Source: Frondihabitans sp. 762G35 (GTDB lineage Bacteria; Actinomycetota; Actinomycetes; Actinomycetales; Microbacteriaceae). Taken from it: a stretch of 64,000 bases of DNA. The notes under the pieces are model-generated. The model was not told where the DNA came from, did no database searches, and worked only from the letters and a program-made list of their open reading frames with translations. Within the stretch, counting starts at the first letter, position 1, and each line of letters starts with the position of its first letter. The translations under genes and the position numbers were made by a program. The stretch is from NCBI RefSeq assembly GCF_002074055.1, contig NZ_CP014619.1, forward strand, positions 2,418,001 through 2,482,000, written 5' to 3'. This document shows positions 17,445 through 25,934 of the stretch, piece by piece.

Positions 17445-19490
17445 ATGCCCACGACGTCCCTCGGCAGGCGACGGCTCCGTCGCGCAGCCGCCATCGCCGC
17501 CACCTGCGTCACCGTGGCCGGCCTGACGCTCGCAGGAGCCACGACCGCTCAGGCCGCCGCGCGCGTGTCCTTCACCGGGTCCGTCCCCTCCTGGGCCACG
17601 AAGGCCAACCTCGTCGCGCCTGCGGCGACGAACACGATGTACCAGGGCGAGCTCTTCCTCAGCATGCAGGATCGCCAGGGTGCCATCGACAAGGCCACCG
17701 CGGTCTCCACGCCGGGATCGCCCAGCTACCGGCAGTATGTCTCGCCGGCCGACTGGATCGCGACCTACGCCCCGACCCAGCAGGTGCTCGACGACGAGGT
17801 GGCCTACCTCAAGAGCAAGAACATCACGAACATCAGCTACCCCGCCAGCCGCCTGTACGTGACCTTCCGCGGCACGGCCGCGCAGCTCCAGAGCCTCTTC
17901 CAGACCCCGCTCGCGACTTACGACGTCGACGGAACGAAGGTCGTCGGCCCGTCGGGCACCCCGTCGCTCCCGGCCGACGTGGCCCGAGGCGTCTCGGGGA
18001 TCAGCATCGACCAGGCCCGCCTCCTGACGCGTCCGAAGACGGTCACGCAGGCGGGCGCGGGCACGAAGGCCCTGTCCTCGGCGTCGTCGCTCCTCGCTCC
18101 TCGCGCCGTGCAGGTCAAGACGCCGTGCTCCGCCTACACGAACCAGGTCTGGGTCACGATCCCCTCCGCCTACGGCAGCACCAGGGCCGGAACCGCCAAT
18201 TGCGGCTACTCCCCCGCTCAGCTCCGCTCCGCGTACAAGATGTCGGCCAAGGCCTCCGACGGCTCGGCCGCCGGCAGCGGTCAGACTGTCGCGATCGTCG
18301 ACGCCTACGCATCGCCGACGATGGCCTCCGACCTCAACACCTGGGCCCGGAACGCCGGCGAGCCGACCTTCTCGGCCGGCCAGTACACCGACATCTCGCC
18401 CAGCAAGTCGACCTTCGCCGACAAGGCGGCCTGCCAGAACCCCAGCGGCTGGCAGGGCGAGCAGGCCCTCGACGTCGAGGCCGTCCGCGCCCTCGCCCCC
18501 GGAGCGAGCATCGTCTACTCCGGCGGCACGGACTGCGGCGCCGGCCTCGACATCGCGCTCTCGAAGATCCTGGACGGCAACACCGGCAGCGGTGCCGTCG
18601 GGACGGCCCCGCTGGCGAACATCGTGAGCAACAGCTACGGCGGGACGGGCGAACCCGACACGACGGACGCCTACACCGCGAGCTACGTGCAGGGCGAGGA
18701 GAACATCCAGCTGCAGGCCATCGCCGAGGGTGTCGGCCTCTACTTCGCCAGCGGCGACGCGGGCGACGAGTACGAGAACACCGGCGTCAAGTCCCCCGAC
18801 TTCCCCGCGTCCTCGCCGTACGTCACGGGCGTCGGAGGCACGAGCCTCGGCATCTCCAAGACCGGCACCAAGGTCTACGAGACCTCCTGGGGCGACCAGC
18901 TCGACGAGATCGTGCCCGGAACCAAGAAGGGCACGAAGCGCTTCTCCGAGCGCCTTCCCGGCTCGATCTTCGCCGGTGGCGGCGGCGGCGGCAAGAGCGC
19001 GATCTACGCGCGTCCGAGCTATCAGTCCGGAGCCGTCGTCCCCGGGTCCCTCGGCGCCGGCAAGCGCCTGATCCCCGACATCAGCGCCCTCGCCGACCCG
19101 TACACCGGCTTCAAGATCGGCCTCCGCCCGATTACCAACAACACGACGCTCGCGACCGGCAGCTACACCACCGGCGTCTCGGGCGGGACCTCGCTCTCCA
19201 CGCCGCTCGTCGCCGCGCAGATCGCCGTCGCCCAGCAGAAGACCGGGGCCGTCGTCGGTTTCGCCAACCCGGTCCTGTACTCGCTCGCGGCCACGGCGCC
19301 GTCGACGTTCACCGACGTCGTGACCCGCGCCGCCCCGGCCTCGGTCGCCTACTCGTCGTCGAACGCGTCGTACCTCGTGACGCTCGGTCACGACAGCAGC
19401 CTCGTGACCAGCCGCGGCTACGACACGGCCACCGGGCTCGGAAGCCTGACGATGGCGAACATCGGGAACCTGGCCACGCCCAAGGGCTAG
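17445..19490 (+). CDS. Secreted S53 (sedolisin/kumamolisin-type) peptidase, second paralogue
   Basis: 681 residues with a signal peptide ending near AQA-A (residue 37), a prodomain (about 45-205) and a catalytic domain carrying E339 and D343 in WQGEQALDVE, D438 in ASGDAGD, and S583 in SGGTSLSTP. It is colinear with its upstream neighbour throughout and shares long stretches such as NIVSNSYGGTGE and SPDFPASSPYV, so the two arose by tandem duplication. Each has its own leader and terminator. The ATG follows GGGGAGG. Differences are concentrated in the prodomain and in the loop before the Gly-rich segment (about 485-515), which may separate their specificities. Confidence 0.94.
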   Translation: MPTTSLGRRRLRRAAAIAATCVTVAGLTLAGATTAQAAARVSFTGSVPSWATKANLVAPAATNTMYQGELFLSMQDRQGAIDKATAVSTPGSPSYRQYVSPADWIATYAPTQQVLDDEVAYLKSKNITNISYPASRLYVTFRGTAAQLQSLFQTPLATYDVDGTKVVGPSGTPSLPADVARGVSGISIDQARLLTRPKTVTQAGAGTKALSSASSLLAPRAVQVKTPCSAYTNQVWVTIPSAYGSTRAGTANCGYSPAQLRSAYKMSAKASDGSAAGSGQTVAIVDAYASPTMASDLNTWARNAGEPTFSAGQYTDISPSKSTFADKAACQNPSGWQGEQALDVEAVRALAPGASIVYSGGTDCGAGLDIALSKILDGNTGSGAVGTAPLANIVSNSYGGTGEPDTTDAYTASYVQGEENIQLQAIAEGVGLYFASGDAGDEYENTGVKSPDFPASSPYVTGVGGTSLGISKTGTKVYETSWGDQLDEIVPGTKKGTKRFSERLPGSIFAGGGGGGKSAIYARPSYQSGAVVPGSLGAGKRLIPDISALADPYTGFKIGLRPITNNTTLATGSYTTGVSGGTSLSTPLVAAQIAVAQQKTGAVVGFANPVLYSLAATAPSTFTDVVTRAAPASVAYSSSNASYLVTLGHDSSLVTSRGYDTATGLGSLTMANIGNLATPKG

Positions 19491-19503
19491 CCGGCGGACC
19501 GCA

Positions 19504-19554
19504 GGAGCCGTCGCCGCGATTTGACATCGCCGGCGGCGGCTCCTAATATTTTTA
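19504..19554 (+). terminator. Intrinsic terminator of the second S53 gene
   Basis: GGAGCCGTCGCCG pairs with CGGCGGCGGCTCC (one G-U) and is followed by an A/T-rich tail with a five-T run. The loop and 3' arm contain the -35 and spacer of the promoter at 19521-19549, so one transcript's end overlaps the next one's start. Confidence 0.8.
19521..19549 (+). promoter_or_regulatory. Strong sigma70-type promoter of the polyol-operon leader
   Basis: A consensus -35 TTGACA is followed after exactly 17 bp by TAATAT. Transcription would begin about 19556-19558. This is the best promoter match noticed in the window. Confidence 0.65.
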
Positions 19555-19555
19555 T

Positions 19556-19649
19556 ACAACCGAACACGCTGAGACCTTCGGGTCGTCAGCTCCACTAGAG
19601 CTCAGAGAACAGTGGCCCCCGATGTCGAGGGGTCAGTGTTCTCTTTTTT
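19556..19649 (+). ncRNA. Structured leader RNA or small RNA ending in an intrinsic terminator
   Basis: From the predicted start to the T-run is about 94 nt. A 5' hairpin (19568-19590) has GCTGA/TCAGC and GACC/GGTC stems with a TTCG loop. A short alternative stem (19588-19592 with 19598-19602) competes with its 3' arm, and CTGAG at 19569-19573 can pair with CTCAG at 19601-19605. The terminator follows at 19604-19649. The operon start is about 95 nt further on. With a GlpP-type antiterminator encoded at the far end of the operon, an attenuation leader is the favoured reading; a free-standing sRNA is the alternative. Confidence 0.55.
19604..19649 (+). terminator. Leader terminator (attenuator candidate)
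   Basis: AGAGAACA pairs with TGTTCTCT, extended inward by TGGCCCC/GGGGTCA around one mismatch, and is followed directly by a run of six T. A canonical Rho-independent terminator placed between a strong promoter and the operon. Confidence 0.8.
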
Positions 19650-19709
19650 GTGCCCGCAGTCCCTGATTCCGTGCCGCGGTTCCGGCGGGGAGATCCGCTC
19701 CACCCATCC

Positions 19710-19737
19710 ATCCGCACCCACGAATCCGCACCCACGA
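19710..19737 (+). repeat. Tandem 14-bp repeat before the MFS start codon
   Basis: ATCCGCACCCACGA occurs twice head to tail, ending just before the ribosome-binding region of the operon's first gene. It might be an RNA- or protein-binding site, or a slippage product. Confidence 0.7.
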
Positions 19738-19741
19738 AGAG

Positions 19742-21034
19742 GTGGCCTTGTCCGACATCCCCCGCCGAAGGTGGCTCACGTTCCTGCTCCTGTCCATGAC
19801 GGGCGGCGTGATCTACCAGGTCGCCTACATCCGCTTCGTCTTCCTCGAAGACACCTACACGGCGCTCCGACTCACCGGGCAGGAGTACGGCGTCGTCATC
19901 TCCGTCTTCGGGGCCGTGGCCACGGTCATGTACTTCTTCGGGGGCTGGTTCAGCGACCGCTACTCGCCGAAGCTGCTCATCACCGTGGCACTCGTGGGCA
20001 CCGGGGCGGCCGACTTCGTCCTGGCGTCGGTGCCGTCGTTCACGGGCATCCTGCTGGCCCACGTCGTCATGGCCGTGATGGGCATGGCCCTCTACTGGTC
20101 GGCCCTCGTCAAGGCGATCGGGATGCTCGGCTCGGCCTCCGAGCAGGGACGGCTCTTCGGCTTCCTCGAGGGTGCCCGCGGCATCACCTCCACGATCGTC
20201 GGCCTCGTCGGAGCGGGCATCGTCGCGGCCGCCGTCGTTCCGTCCGGCGGGGTGCTCACCCTCATCCGGATCTACGGCGCCCTCTGTTTCGTGTTCGCCG
20301 CCCTGGTGTGGCTCTTCGTCCGCGAGGACCGAGCCCGGATCGACGCTCTCGGCCGATCGACCGTGACGCTCGGGCAGCTCCTCGTTGCGGCACGCAACCC
20401 CTACACGTGGCTCATCGGCGGGACGATCGCGCTGGCGTTCTGCTTCTACACGACGCTCGGTTATTTCTCGCCGCTGCTCCAGAACGAGTTCGGGGTCGGC
20501 GCGGCCGCTCTCTCGATCATCGGCGTCGTGCGCAGCTACGTGTTCCAGTTCGTCGCAGGCCCCGTCGGCGGCGTGATCGTCGACACGGTGACGCACTCGA
20601 CGTCGCGGTTCCTGCGGCTGATGTTCGCCGTCTCCCTCGTCTTCTCCGCCGCGTTCCTCCTCCTGCCGCGGTCACCGGAGCTCGTCGGGCTGGCCGTCGT
20701 GCTGCTTCTTCTCCTCTGCATCCCCGTCTTCATGAGCCGCGGGGTCTACTGGGCGACGGTCGGCGAGCTCGGCATCCCGGAGAACCAGCGCGGCGGCGTC
20801 ATCGGGCTGGCGTCCGGTCTGGCGTACCTCCCCGACGCCTTCCTCCCCGCGCTCTGCGCCTGGTGGATCGGCGACCCCAACGCGGCGACACCCGTCCCCG
20901 AGCGGGGCGGCGGCTACAGCGCGCTGTTCGTCTTCCTGCTGGTGGCGGCGGCGCTGGGCATCCTGCTCACGAGCATCACGGCGCGACTGCACGAACGTCG
21001 CCGGCGGGAGGCCCTCGTGTCCGCCCCGCTGTAG
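19742..21034 (+). CDS. MFS transporter, first gene of the polyol-type operon
   Basis: 430 residues with 12 predicted membrane segments. Between segments 2 and 3 the MFS motif A appears as GGWFSDRYSPK. It probably imports the operon's carbon substrate by cation symport. The GTG at 19742 gives MALSDIPRRR; a TTG two codons later has the better-placed AGAGGTGG ribosome-binding site and could be the true start. It precedes an SDR by about 55 bp. Expression may depend on readthrough of the terminator at 19604-19649. The substrate is not identifiable from sequence. Confidence 0.85.
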   Translation: MALSDIPRRRWLTFLLLSMTGGVIYQVAYIRFVFLEDTYTALRLTGQEYGVVISVFGAVATVMYFFGGWFSDRYSPKLLITVALVGTGAADFVLASVPSFTGILLAHVVMAVMGMALYWSALVKAIGMLGSASEQGRLFGFLEGARGITSTIVGLVGAGIVAAAVVPSGGVLTLIRIYGALCFVFAALVWLFVREDRARIDALGRSTVTLGQLLVAARNPYTWLIGGTIALAFCFYTTLGYFSPLLQNEFGVGAAALSIIGVVRSYVFQFVAGPVGGVIVDTVTHSTSRFLRLMFAVSLVFSAAFLLLPRSPELVGLAVVLLLLLCIPVFMSRGVYWATVGELGIPENQRGGVIGLASGLAYLPDAFLPALCAWWIGDPNAATPVPERGGGYSALFVFLLVAAALGILLTSITARLHERRRREALVSAPL

Positions 21035-21088
21035 CCACCGCTCCACCTTCGCTTCTTCTTCCTCACCAACGACCACAGAGAGGTCCCC

Positions 21089-21865
21089 ATGGACATCCGC
21101 GAGTTCTCGCTCGACCGCTTCTCGCTCCGCGGCCGCAGCGCCATCGTCACCGGCGGCAACACCGGCCTCGGGCAGGCGTTCTCCCTCGCCCTCGCGAAAG
21201 CCGGCGCCGACGTCTTCGTGCCCAGCGTGCTCGACGACGGCGGCGAGACGCGCGCCCTCGTCGAGGCGGAGGGGGTGCGCTACGAGTTCGTCGGGGCCGA
21301 CATCACCGAACCCGGCGCCCCGGCCCGCATCGTCGACGAGTGCGTCTCGCGCCTCGGCTCCGTCGACGTGCTCGTGAACTCCGCGGGCATCTGCAAGATC
21401 GCCTCCGTCGACGAGTTCGGCCGCGAGCAGTGGGACCCCATGATCGACGTCAACCTCACGGCCCCCTTCGAGCTCAGCAAGGAGGCCTCGCGCCACATGA
21501 TCGCCCAGGGGCACGGGAAGATCGTCAACATCGCGTCGCTCTTCTCGTTCCTCGGCGGACAGTGGTCGCCCGCCTACGCCGCCACGAAGCACGGGATCGT
21601 CGGGTTCACCCGCGCCTACTGCGACGAGCTCGCCGGTCACGGCGTCCAGGTGAACGCGATCGCGCCCGGCTACTTCGCGACGGCGATCACCGAGAAGACC
21701 CGCGCCGACCCCGAGACGAACCGGCGCGTCCTCGACCACATCCCGGCCGGCCGGTGGGGCGAGGTCGCCGACCTCATGGGCGCCACCGTGTTCCTCGCCA
21801 GCGCCGCCTCGGACTACGTCAACGGCCACGTGCTCACCGTCGACGGCGGCTACCTCGTCCGCTGA
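21089..21865 (+). CDS. SDR family oxidoreductase (KduD-like)
   Basis: A 258-residue classical short-chain dehydrogenase. It has cofactor motif TGGNTGLG, NSAG, the active-site Ser in NIASLFSFLGGQ, YAATK, and C-terminal VLTVDGGYLVR. The pattern is closest to 2-deoxy-D-gluconate/2-dehydro-3-deoxygluconate dehydrogenases, NAD-linked enzymes that oxidise a secondary alcohol of a sugar acid or polyol. ATG with an AGAGGT ribosome-binding site. Second gene of the four-gene operon, so it is likely to oxidise the imported compound or its phosphorylated form. Confidence 0.85.
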   Translation: MDIREFSLDRFSLRGRSAIVTGGNTGLGQAFSLALAKAGADVFVPSVLDDGGETRALVEAEGVRYEFVGADITEPGAPARIVDECVSRLGSVDVLVNSAGICKIASVDEFGREQWDPMIDVNLTAPFELSKEASRHMIAQGHGKIVNIASLFSFLGGQWSPAYAATKHGIVGFTRAYCDELAGHGVQVNAIAPGYFATAITEKTRADPETNRRVLDHIPAGRWGEVADLMGATVFLASAASDYVNGHVLTVDGGYLVR

Positions 21866-21918
21866 CGACCCCCTGCCACACCCCGCCTCTCCCCGCCCCA
21901 GAACCACGAAGGAACCCC

Positions 21919-23409
21919 ATGATCGACTCCATCGCCCTCCTCGAACGCCAGCAGATCGTCGACGCCCTCACGGCGCTCGTCGGAGCCGCCAAGATCGACA
22001 CCGACCCCGAGGCGCTCCGCGACGCGAGCATCGACCGCTTCAAGAAGTACCAGTCGGTGCACGGCATCTTCGACGGTCCGCTCCCCGCCGCCATCGTCTA
22101 CGCGGACTCCACCGACGACGTCAGCCGTGTCCTCGCGTTCGCGAACGCGAACCTCGTCAACGTGGTGCCCCGCACGGGCCGGACGGGCACGGAGGGCGGC
22201 CTCGAGACGAGCGTGGAGAACACGATCGTGCTCGACGGATCGCGGATGGACCGCATCCTGCGGATCGACGAGGTCAACATGCAGGCCACCGTCGAGGCGG
22301 GGGTGCCGCTGCAGGTCCTCGAGGACAGCCTGCGCGAGCGCGGCCTCACGACCGGTCACTCGCCGCAGTCCAAGCCGCTCGCCCAGTACGGCGGGCTGGT
22401 CGCGACACGCTCGATCGGGCAGTTCTCCACCCTCTACGGCGCCATCGAAGACATGGTGACGGGGCTCGAGGCGGTCTTCCCGGACGGCTCCGTGTCGCGC
22501 GTGAAGAGTGTTCCCCGCCGGTCCGCCGGGCCCGACATCCGGCACGTCGTCATCGGCAACGAGGGCGCCCTCTGCTTCATCACCGAGGTCACGGTCAAGG
22601 TGTTCCGCTTCCAGCCGGAGAACAACCGCTTCCACGGAGCCCTCGTCGACAGCATGGACACCGGGCTCGCGATCCTGCGCGAGGTCGTGACGAACGGCTT
22701 CCACCCGTCGGTGGCCCGCCTCTACTCGCCGGAGGACGCCCGCCAGCACTTCGCGCACTTCTCCGACGGCCGCTGCGTCGTCGTCTTCGTCGCCGAGGGC
22801 CCCGCGGGGATCGTCGCCGCCACGAGCGCCGAGATCGAGCGGGTGATCGCGACGCACCCGCACGAGACCGTCGACCCCTCGCTCATCGAGGCCTGGTTCG
22901 ACCAGCTCAACTGGGGGCAGGACAAGATCGACGCCGAGAAGAAGACGATGCTCGAGGAGCACCACCTCGGCTACACGACCGAGATCTCGGCCGACTGGTC
23001 GGAGGTGGGCAAGGTCTACGACGCGGTCATGCACCGGATCCGCACGGAGTTCCCGCACGCCGCCGACCTCACGATGCTGGGCGGCCACTCCTCTCACAGC
23101 TACCAGACCGGCACGAACATGTACTTCGTGTACGACTACGCCATCGACTGCGATCCGCGCGAGGAGATCGAGAAGTACCACGTGCCCCTCAACGCCATCA
23201 TCGTCGAGGAGGCGTTGCGTTTCGGCGGCTCGATGGTGCACCACCACGGCATCGGCAAGTACCGCACCCCCTGGACCCTGGAGGAGCACGGCACGGCCTA
23301 CCCGATCCTCGCGGCGCTGAAGTCGTCGCTCGACCCCCGCGGCATCATGAACAAGGGGACCATCTTCCCCGTCGAGGGCGCGGGGATCGCCCCGCGGAGC
23401 CGGGCGTGA
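21919..23409 (+). CDS. FAD-binding oxidase (VAO family, alkyl-DHAP synthase-like)
   Basis: 496 residues. The N-terminal FAD-binding-4 domain carries VPRTGRTGTEGG and GGLVATRSIGQFSTLYG. The C-terminal FAD-oxidase domain ends with the HHHGIGKYRTPW motif, typical of alkyldihydroxyacetonephosphate synthase and glycolate/lactate oxidase-like proteins. Such enzymes act on 2-hydroxyacids or on glycerol-phosphate-like compounds. Between an SDR and a sugar kinase, the likeliest role is oxidation of a polyol, sugar acid or its phosphate. The next gene starts inside its stop codon (GTGA), so translation is coupled. Confidence 0.8.
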   Translation: MIDSIALLERQQIVDALTALVGAAKIDTDPEALRDASIDRFKKYQSVHGIFDGPLPAAIVYADSTDDVSRVLAFANANLVNVVPRTGRTGTEGGLETSVENTIVLDGSRMDRILRIDEVNMQATVEAGVPLQVLEDSLRERGLTTGHSPQSKPLAQYGGLVATRSIGQFSTLYGAIEDMVTGLEAVFPDGSVSRVKSVPRRSAGPDIRHVVIGNEGALCFITEVTVKVFRFQPENNRFHGALVDSMDTGLAILREVVTNGFHPSVARLYSPEDARQHFAHFSDGRCVVVFVAEGPAGIVAATSAEIERVIATHPHETVDPSLIEAWFDQLNWGQDKIDAEKKTMLEEHHLGYTTEISADWSEVGKVYDAVMHRIRTEFPHAADLTMLGGHSSHSYQTGTNMYFVYDYAIDCDPREEIEKYHVPLNAIIVEEALRFGGSMVHHHGIGKYRTPWTLEEHGTAYPILAALKSSLDPRGIMNKGTIFPVEGAGIAPRSRA

Positions 23410-24830
23410 CCCGCTACCTCGTCGGCATCGACAACGGCTCGCAGAGCACCAAGGTCACCGTCTTCGACGAGGACGGCCGCGTCGTCTCGGAGGGGCGCCG
23501 ACCCCTTCGACCGGCCGTCACACCCCGCCCCGGCGTCGTCGAGCACCCCGACGACGACCTCTGGTCGTCGGTCGGCGAGGCCGCGCAGGAGGCGCTGCGC
23601 GGCTTCCCGGGATCCCCGAGCGACATCGAGGCGGTCGGCCTCTGCACCATCCGGTTCTGCCGGGCGATGCTCCGGGCCGACGGATCGCTGGCCCATCCCG
23701 TCCTGAGCTGGATGGACGACCGGGTCTCCGCCCCCTACCGGCACCTCGACGACAGCGTGGCGCGGGTGACGACATCGTCCGGCTACCTCACCCACCGGCT
23801 CACCGGCGAGTTCCGCGACACGAACGCGAACTACCAGGGCCGGTGGCCGATCGACACGACGACCGGGCACTGGCTCGACGACGGCCCGGCGTTCGACGCC
23901 TTCGGGCTCCGACGCGACCAGCTCGTCGACCTGGTCGCGCCGGGCGAGGTCCTCGGCCGGGTGACGGCCGAGGCCGCCGAGCGCACCGGTCTGCCGCTCG
24001 GTCTCCCCGTCGTCGCGACCGCCAACGACAAAGCCGTCGAGGCGTTGGGCAGCGGCCTCCGCGCTCCCGACGAGGTGCTCCTCTCGCTCGGGACCTACAT
24101 CGCGGCGATGGCCGTCGGCACCGACGACGTCCGCGAGGCCGACCACTTCTGGACGAACTCCGCGGCGGAACCCGGCGCCCACCTCTACGAGAGCGCCGGC
24201 ATCCGGCGCGGGATGTGGACCGTCAGCTGGTTCCGCGACCTCTTCCCGGAGGCGGCCGACGAGGCCGCCCGCGCGGGGCGGAGCCTCGAGGACGTGCTCG
24301 GCGACGAGGCCGCGGCGGCCCCCGCCGGAGCGGGCGGGCTCCTCACCGTGCTCGACTGGCTCGCGCCGACCGAGCGGCCGCACCGACGGGGCGCGTTCCT
24401 CGGCTTCGACGGCCGACAGGGCCGCGGGCACCTCTACCGCTCGATCCTCGAGGGCATCGCCCTCACCATGGCCGATCGGAGCGCCGCCATGGCTGCCGAG
24501 CTCGGCCGGCGCACCGAGCGCGTCGTCGTCGCCGGCGGCGGCTCCCGCTCCGCGCTCATGATGCAGATCCTCGCCGACGTCACCGGCGTGGAGACCGTCC
24601 GCAACGCCGTCGGCGACGGCGCGGGCCTCGGGGCGGCCATCTGCGGAGCCGTGGCGACGGGCGTCCACCCGTCGTTCGCGGTGGCGCAGGAGGCGATGGT
24701 CCGGGAGCGGGATCGCTTCAGACCCGATCCTGCGGCCCACGCCCTCTACCGTCGGCTGCTCGACGTGCACCGCGACGCGGCCGCCGCGACCGACTCCCTC
24801 AACCGGAGGCTGCACGCGCTGGAGCTGTGA
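23406..24830 (+). CDS. FGGY-family carbohydrate kinase
   Basis: A 474-residue ATP-dependent sugar/polyol kinase with two actin-like domains. The phosphate-1 motif is VGIDNGSQSTKVTVFD, the central catalytic region includes ATANDKAVEALGSG, and the C-terminal adenosine motif is VVAGGGSRSALMMQILADV. Family members phosphorylate glycerol, xylulose, ribulose, erythritol and others; the substrate is not determined by these motifs. It overlaps the oxidase by 4 bp and ends 15 bp before the convergent glpP gene. Context suggests it traps the imported polyol or the keto-sugar product as a phosphate. Confidence 0.88.
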   Translation: MTRYLVGIDNGSQSTKVTVFDEDGRVVSEGRRPLRPAVTPRPGVVEHPDDDLWSSVGEAAQEALRGFPGSPSDIEAVGLCTIRFCRAMLRADGSLAHPVLSWMDDRVSAPYRHLDDSVARVTTSSGYLTHRLTGEFRDTNANYQGRWPIDTTTGHWLDDGPAFDAFGLRRDQLVDLVAPGEVLGRVTAEAAERTGLPLGLPVVATANDKAVEALGSGLRAPDEVLLSLGTYIAAMAVGTDDVREADHFWTNSAAEPGAHLYESAGIRRGMWTVSWFRDLFPEAADEAARAGRSLEDVLGDEAAAAPAGAGGLLTVLDWLAPTERPHRRGAFLGFDGRQGRGHLYRSILEGIALTMADRSAAMAAELGRRTERVVVAGGGSRSALMMQILADVTGVETVRNAVGDGAGLGAAICGAVATGVHPSFAVAQEAMVRERDRFRPDPAAHALYRRLLDVHRDAAAATDSLNRRLHALEL

Positions 24831-24845
24831 GGCGGGGGTCGCCGG

Positions 24846-25445
24846 TCACATCTCCCAGACGTCGGTGCTCGACGAGGCGACGGCCACGGCCCCGGCGCCC
24901 AGGGCCGCGACGACGTCCTCCTTGTCGCAGACGAGACCGCCCGCCACGATCGGCACGTCGACGTCGGCGAGCAGCCACGAGATGACCCGCGGCATGCAGC
25001 CGGGCAGGATCTCGACGGCGTCGGCGCGGGAGGCCGCGACCTGCTTCGGGAGGTTGCGGTACGAGAGGCTGTCGATCAGGAAGAACCGGTGGATCGCCCG
25101 GAGGCCGAGACCGTTCGCAGCCCTCACCAGCGGAGCCTTGGTGCTGAGGATGCCGTCGGCCTCCGTCCGCTCGCCGACGAACCTGACGACCACCTCCCGA
25201 GCCGCGAAGCCGTCGAGAAGGTCGACGTCGACGAAGACGGTCTTGCCGTGCGCCTTCAGCGTGGCGACGATCGACTCGATGGTGAGGACCGTGCCGTAGA
25301 GCAGGAACACCACCGCCCGGTCCGAGCGCAGGACGCGGCGGAGCCCCTCGTCGTCCTTGACGCTGGCGACGATCGGATCGTCGGCGAAGAGGTCGGCGAC
25401 CGTGGGGGTCGGTCGTCGGACGGCGGTCGCGGCAGGCTGGCTCAT
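24846..25445 (-). CDS. glpP: Glycerol-3-phosphate-responsive antiterminator (GlpP family)
   Basis: 199 residues, close to Bacillus GlpP in length. Family blocks are recognisable in order: FVDVDLLDGF, GILSTKAPLV, HRFFLIDSLSY, AVEILPGCMP, VPIVAGGLV and GAVAVASSSTDVWEM. GlpP is a TIM-barrel-like RNA-binding protein that, with glycerol-3-phosphate, prevents termination in the glpD leader and stabilises its mRNA. Here it is convergent with an operon carrying a candidate leader terminator (19604-19649) but no glpD or glpF. The target and inducer are therefore inferred, and the inducer might be another polyol phosphate. Confidence 0.88.
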   Translation of the reverse strand: MSQPAATAVRRPTPTVADLFADDPIVASVKDDEGLRRVLRSDRAVVFLLYGTVLTIESIVATLKAHGKTVFVDVDLLDGFAAREVVVRFVGERTEADGILSTKAPLVRAANGLGLRAIHRFFLIDSLSYRNLPKQVAASRADAVEILPGCMPRVISWLLADVDVPIVAGGLVCDKEDVVAALGAGAVAVASSSTDVWEM

Positions 25446-25589
25446 GGTCGTCCAGTGTGGCGGACGAAGCCGAGGGCTCCCCGAGTCGGCCGCGACGGCC
25501 GCCGCCGCGCGTTGCGCCCCGCGCCCGCGCCCCGCGCCGGCCCGCCCGCCCGCCCGCTGCCGCACGGCCTCACCCGACCTCCCCCCGTC

Positions 25590-25669
25590 GGCAACTCAGG
25601 AGTCCTGCCGTCGCGGAGCGCCAGCCTCCCCCGGTCCGGCCCCGACGGCGACAGCCTGCCTGAGTTGCC
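25590..25669. repeat. 80-bp TIR element, copy B
   Basis: Perfect 11-bp inverted ends GGCAACTCAGG and CCTGAGTTGCC with 58 bp between them. Inner arms AGTCCTGCCG (left) and CAGGCTGTCG (right arm read inward) show the partial extended symmetry of the family. Confidence 0.9.
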
Positions 25670-25805
25670 GGCCGCGACGCCGCCGCCTCCCCCCCTGCCG
25701 AGGCCCCACGTCCCGATCCCGGGCCGGCCCGCTGGAGCGCGCGACGGCCCGCCGGCCGGCCGGCCGCCGGGCGCTACCCGCTCGCCGGCACAGCCGGTGC
25801 GCATC

Positions 25806-25885
25806 GGCAACTCAGGCATCCTGTCCCGAGCGGGGCCCGGGTCCGAGACATCGAGGCGGGAGCGACGCAGATGCCCTGAAATGCC
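25806..25885. repeat. 80-bp TIR element, copy C
   Basis: Left end GGCAACTCAGG is exact; right end CCTGAAATGCC differs at two positions. Same 58-bp separation. Lies 50 bp after the LacI stop codon. Confidence 0.85.
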
Positions 25886-25934
25886 GAGGTGCCCAGCCGC
25901 CCGGGGCGCATCGCAGCGCGCGGCGGAACCCCGC

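Larger units (their letters stand above)
25446..25934. other. 489-bp very GC-rich gap between glpP and the LacI gene
   Basis: No supported gene. It contains two 80-bp TIR elements (25590-25669 and 25806-25885) separated by 136 bp. The remainder is low-complexity GC-rich sequence, including a CCGGCCGGCCGGCC run near 25751. Confidence 0.7.

Noticed and set aside
19556-19649. 6C RNA identity for the leader RNA
   Set aside because: That actinobacterial RNA has two loops with six C each; here only one C-run occurs and it lies in the terminator stem.
25590-25885. Integron attC sites
   Set aside because: Like attC these are imperfect palindromes with conserved ends and variable centres, but the ends do not match the GTTRRRY/RYYYAAC core, the length is fixed, and there are no gene cassettes or integrase.
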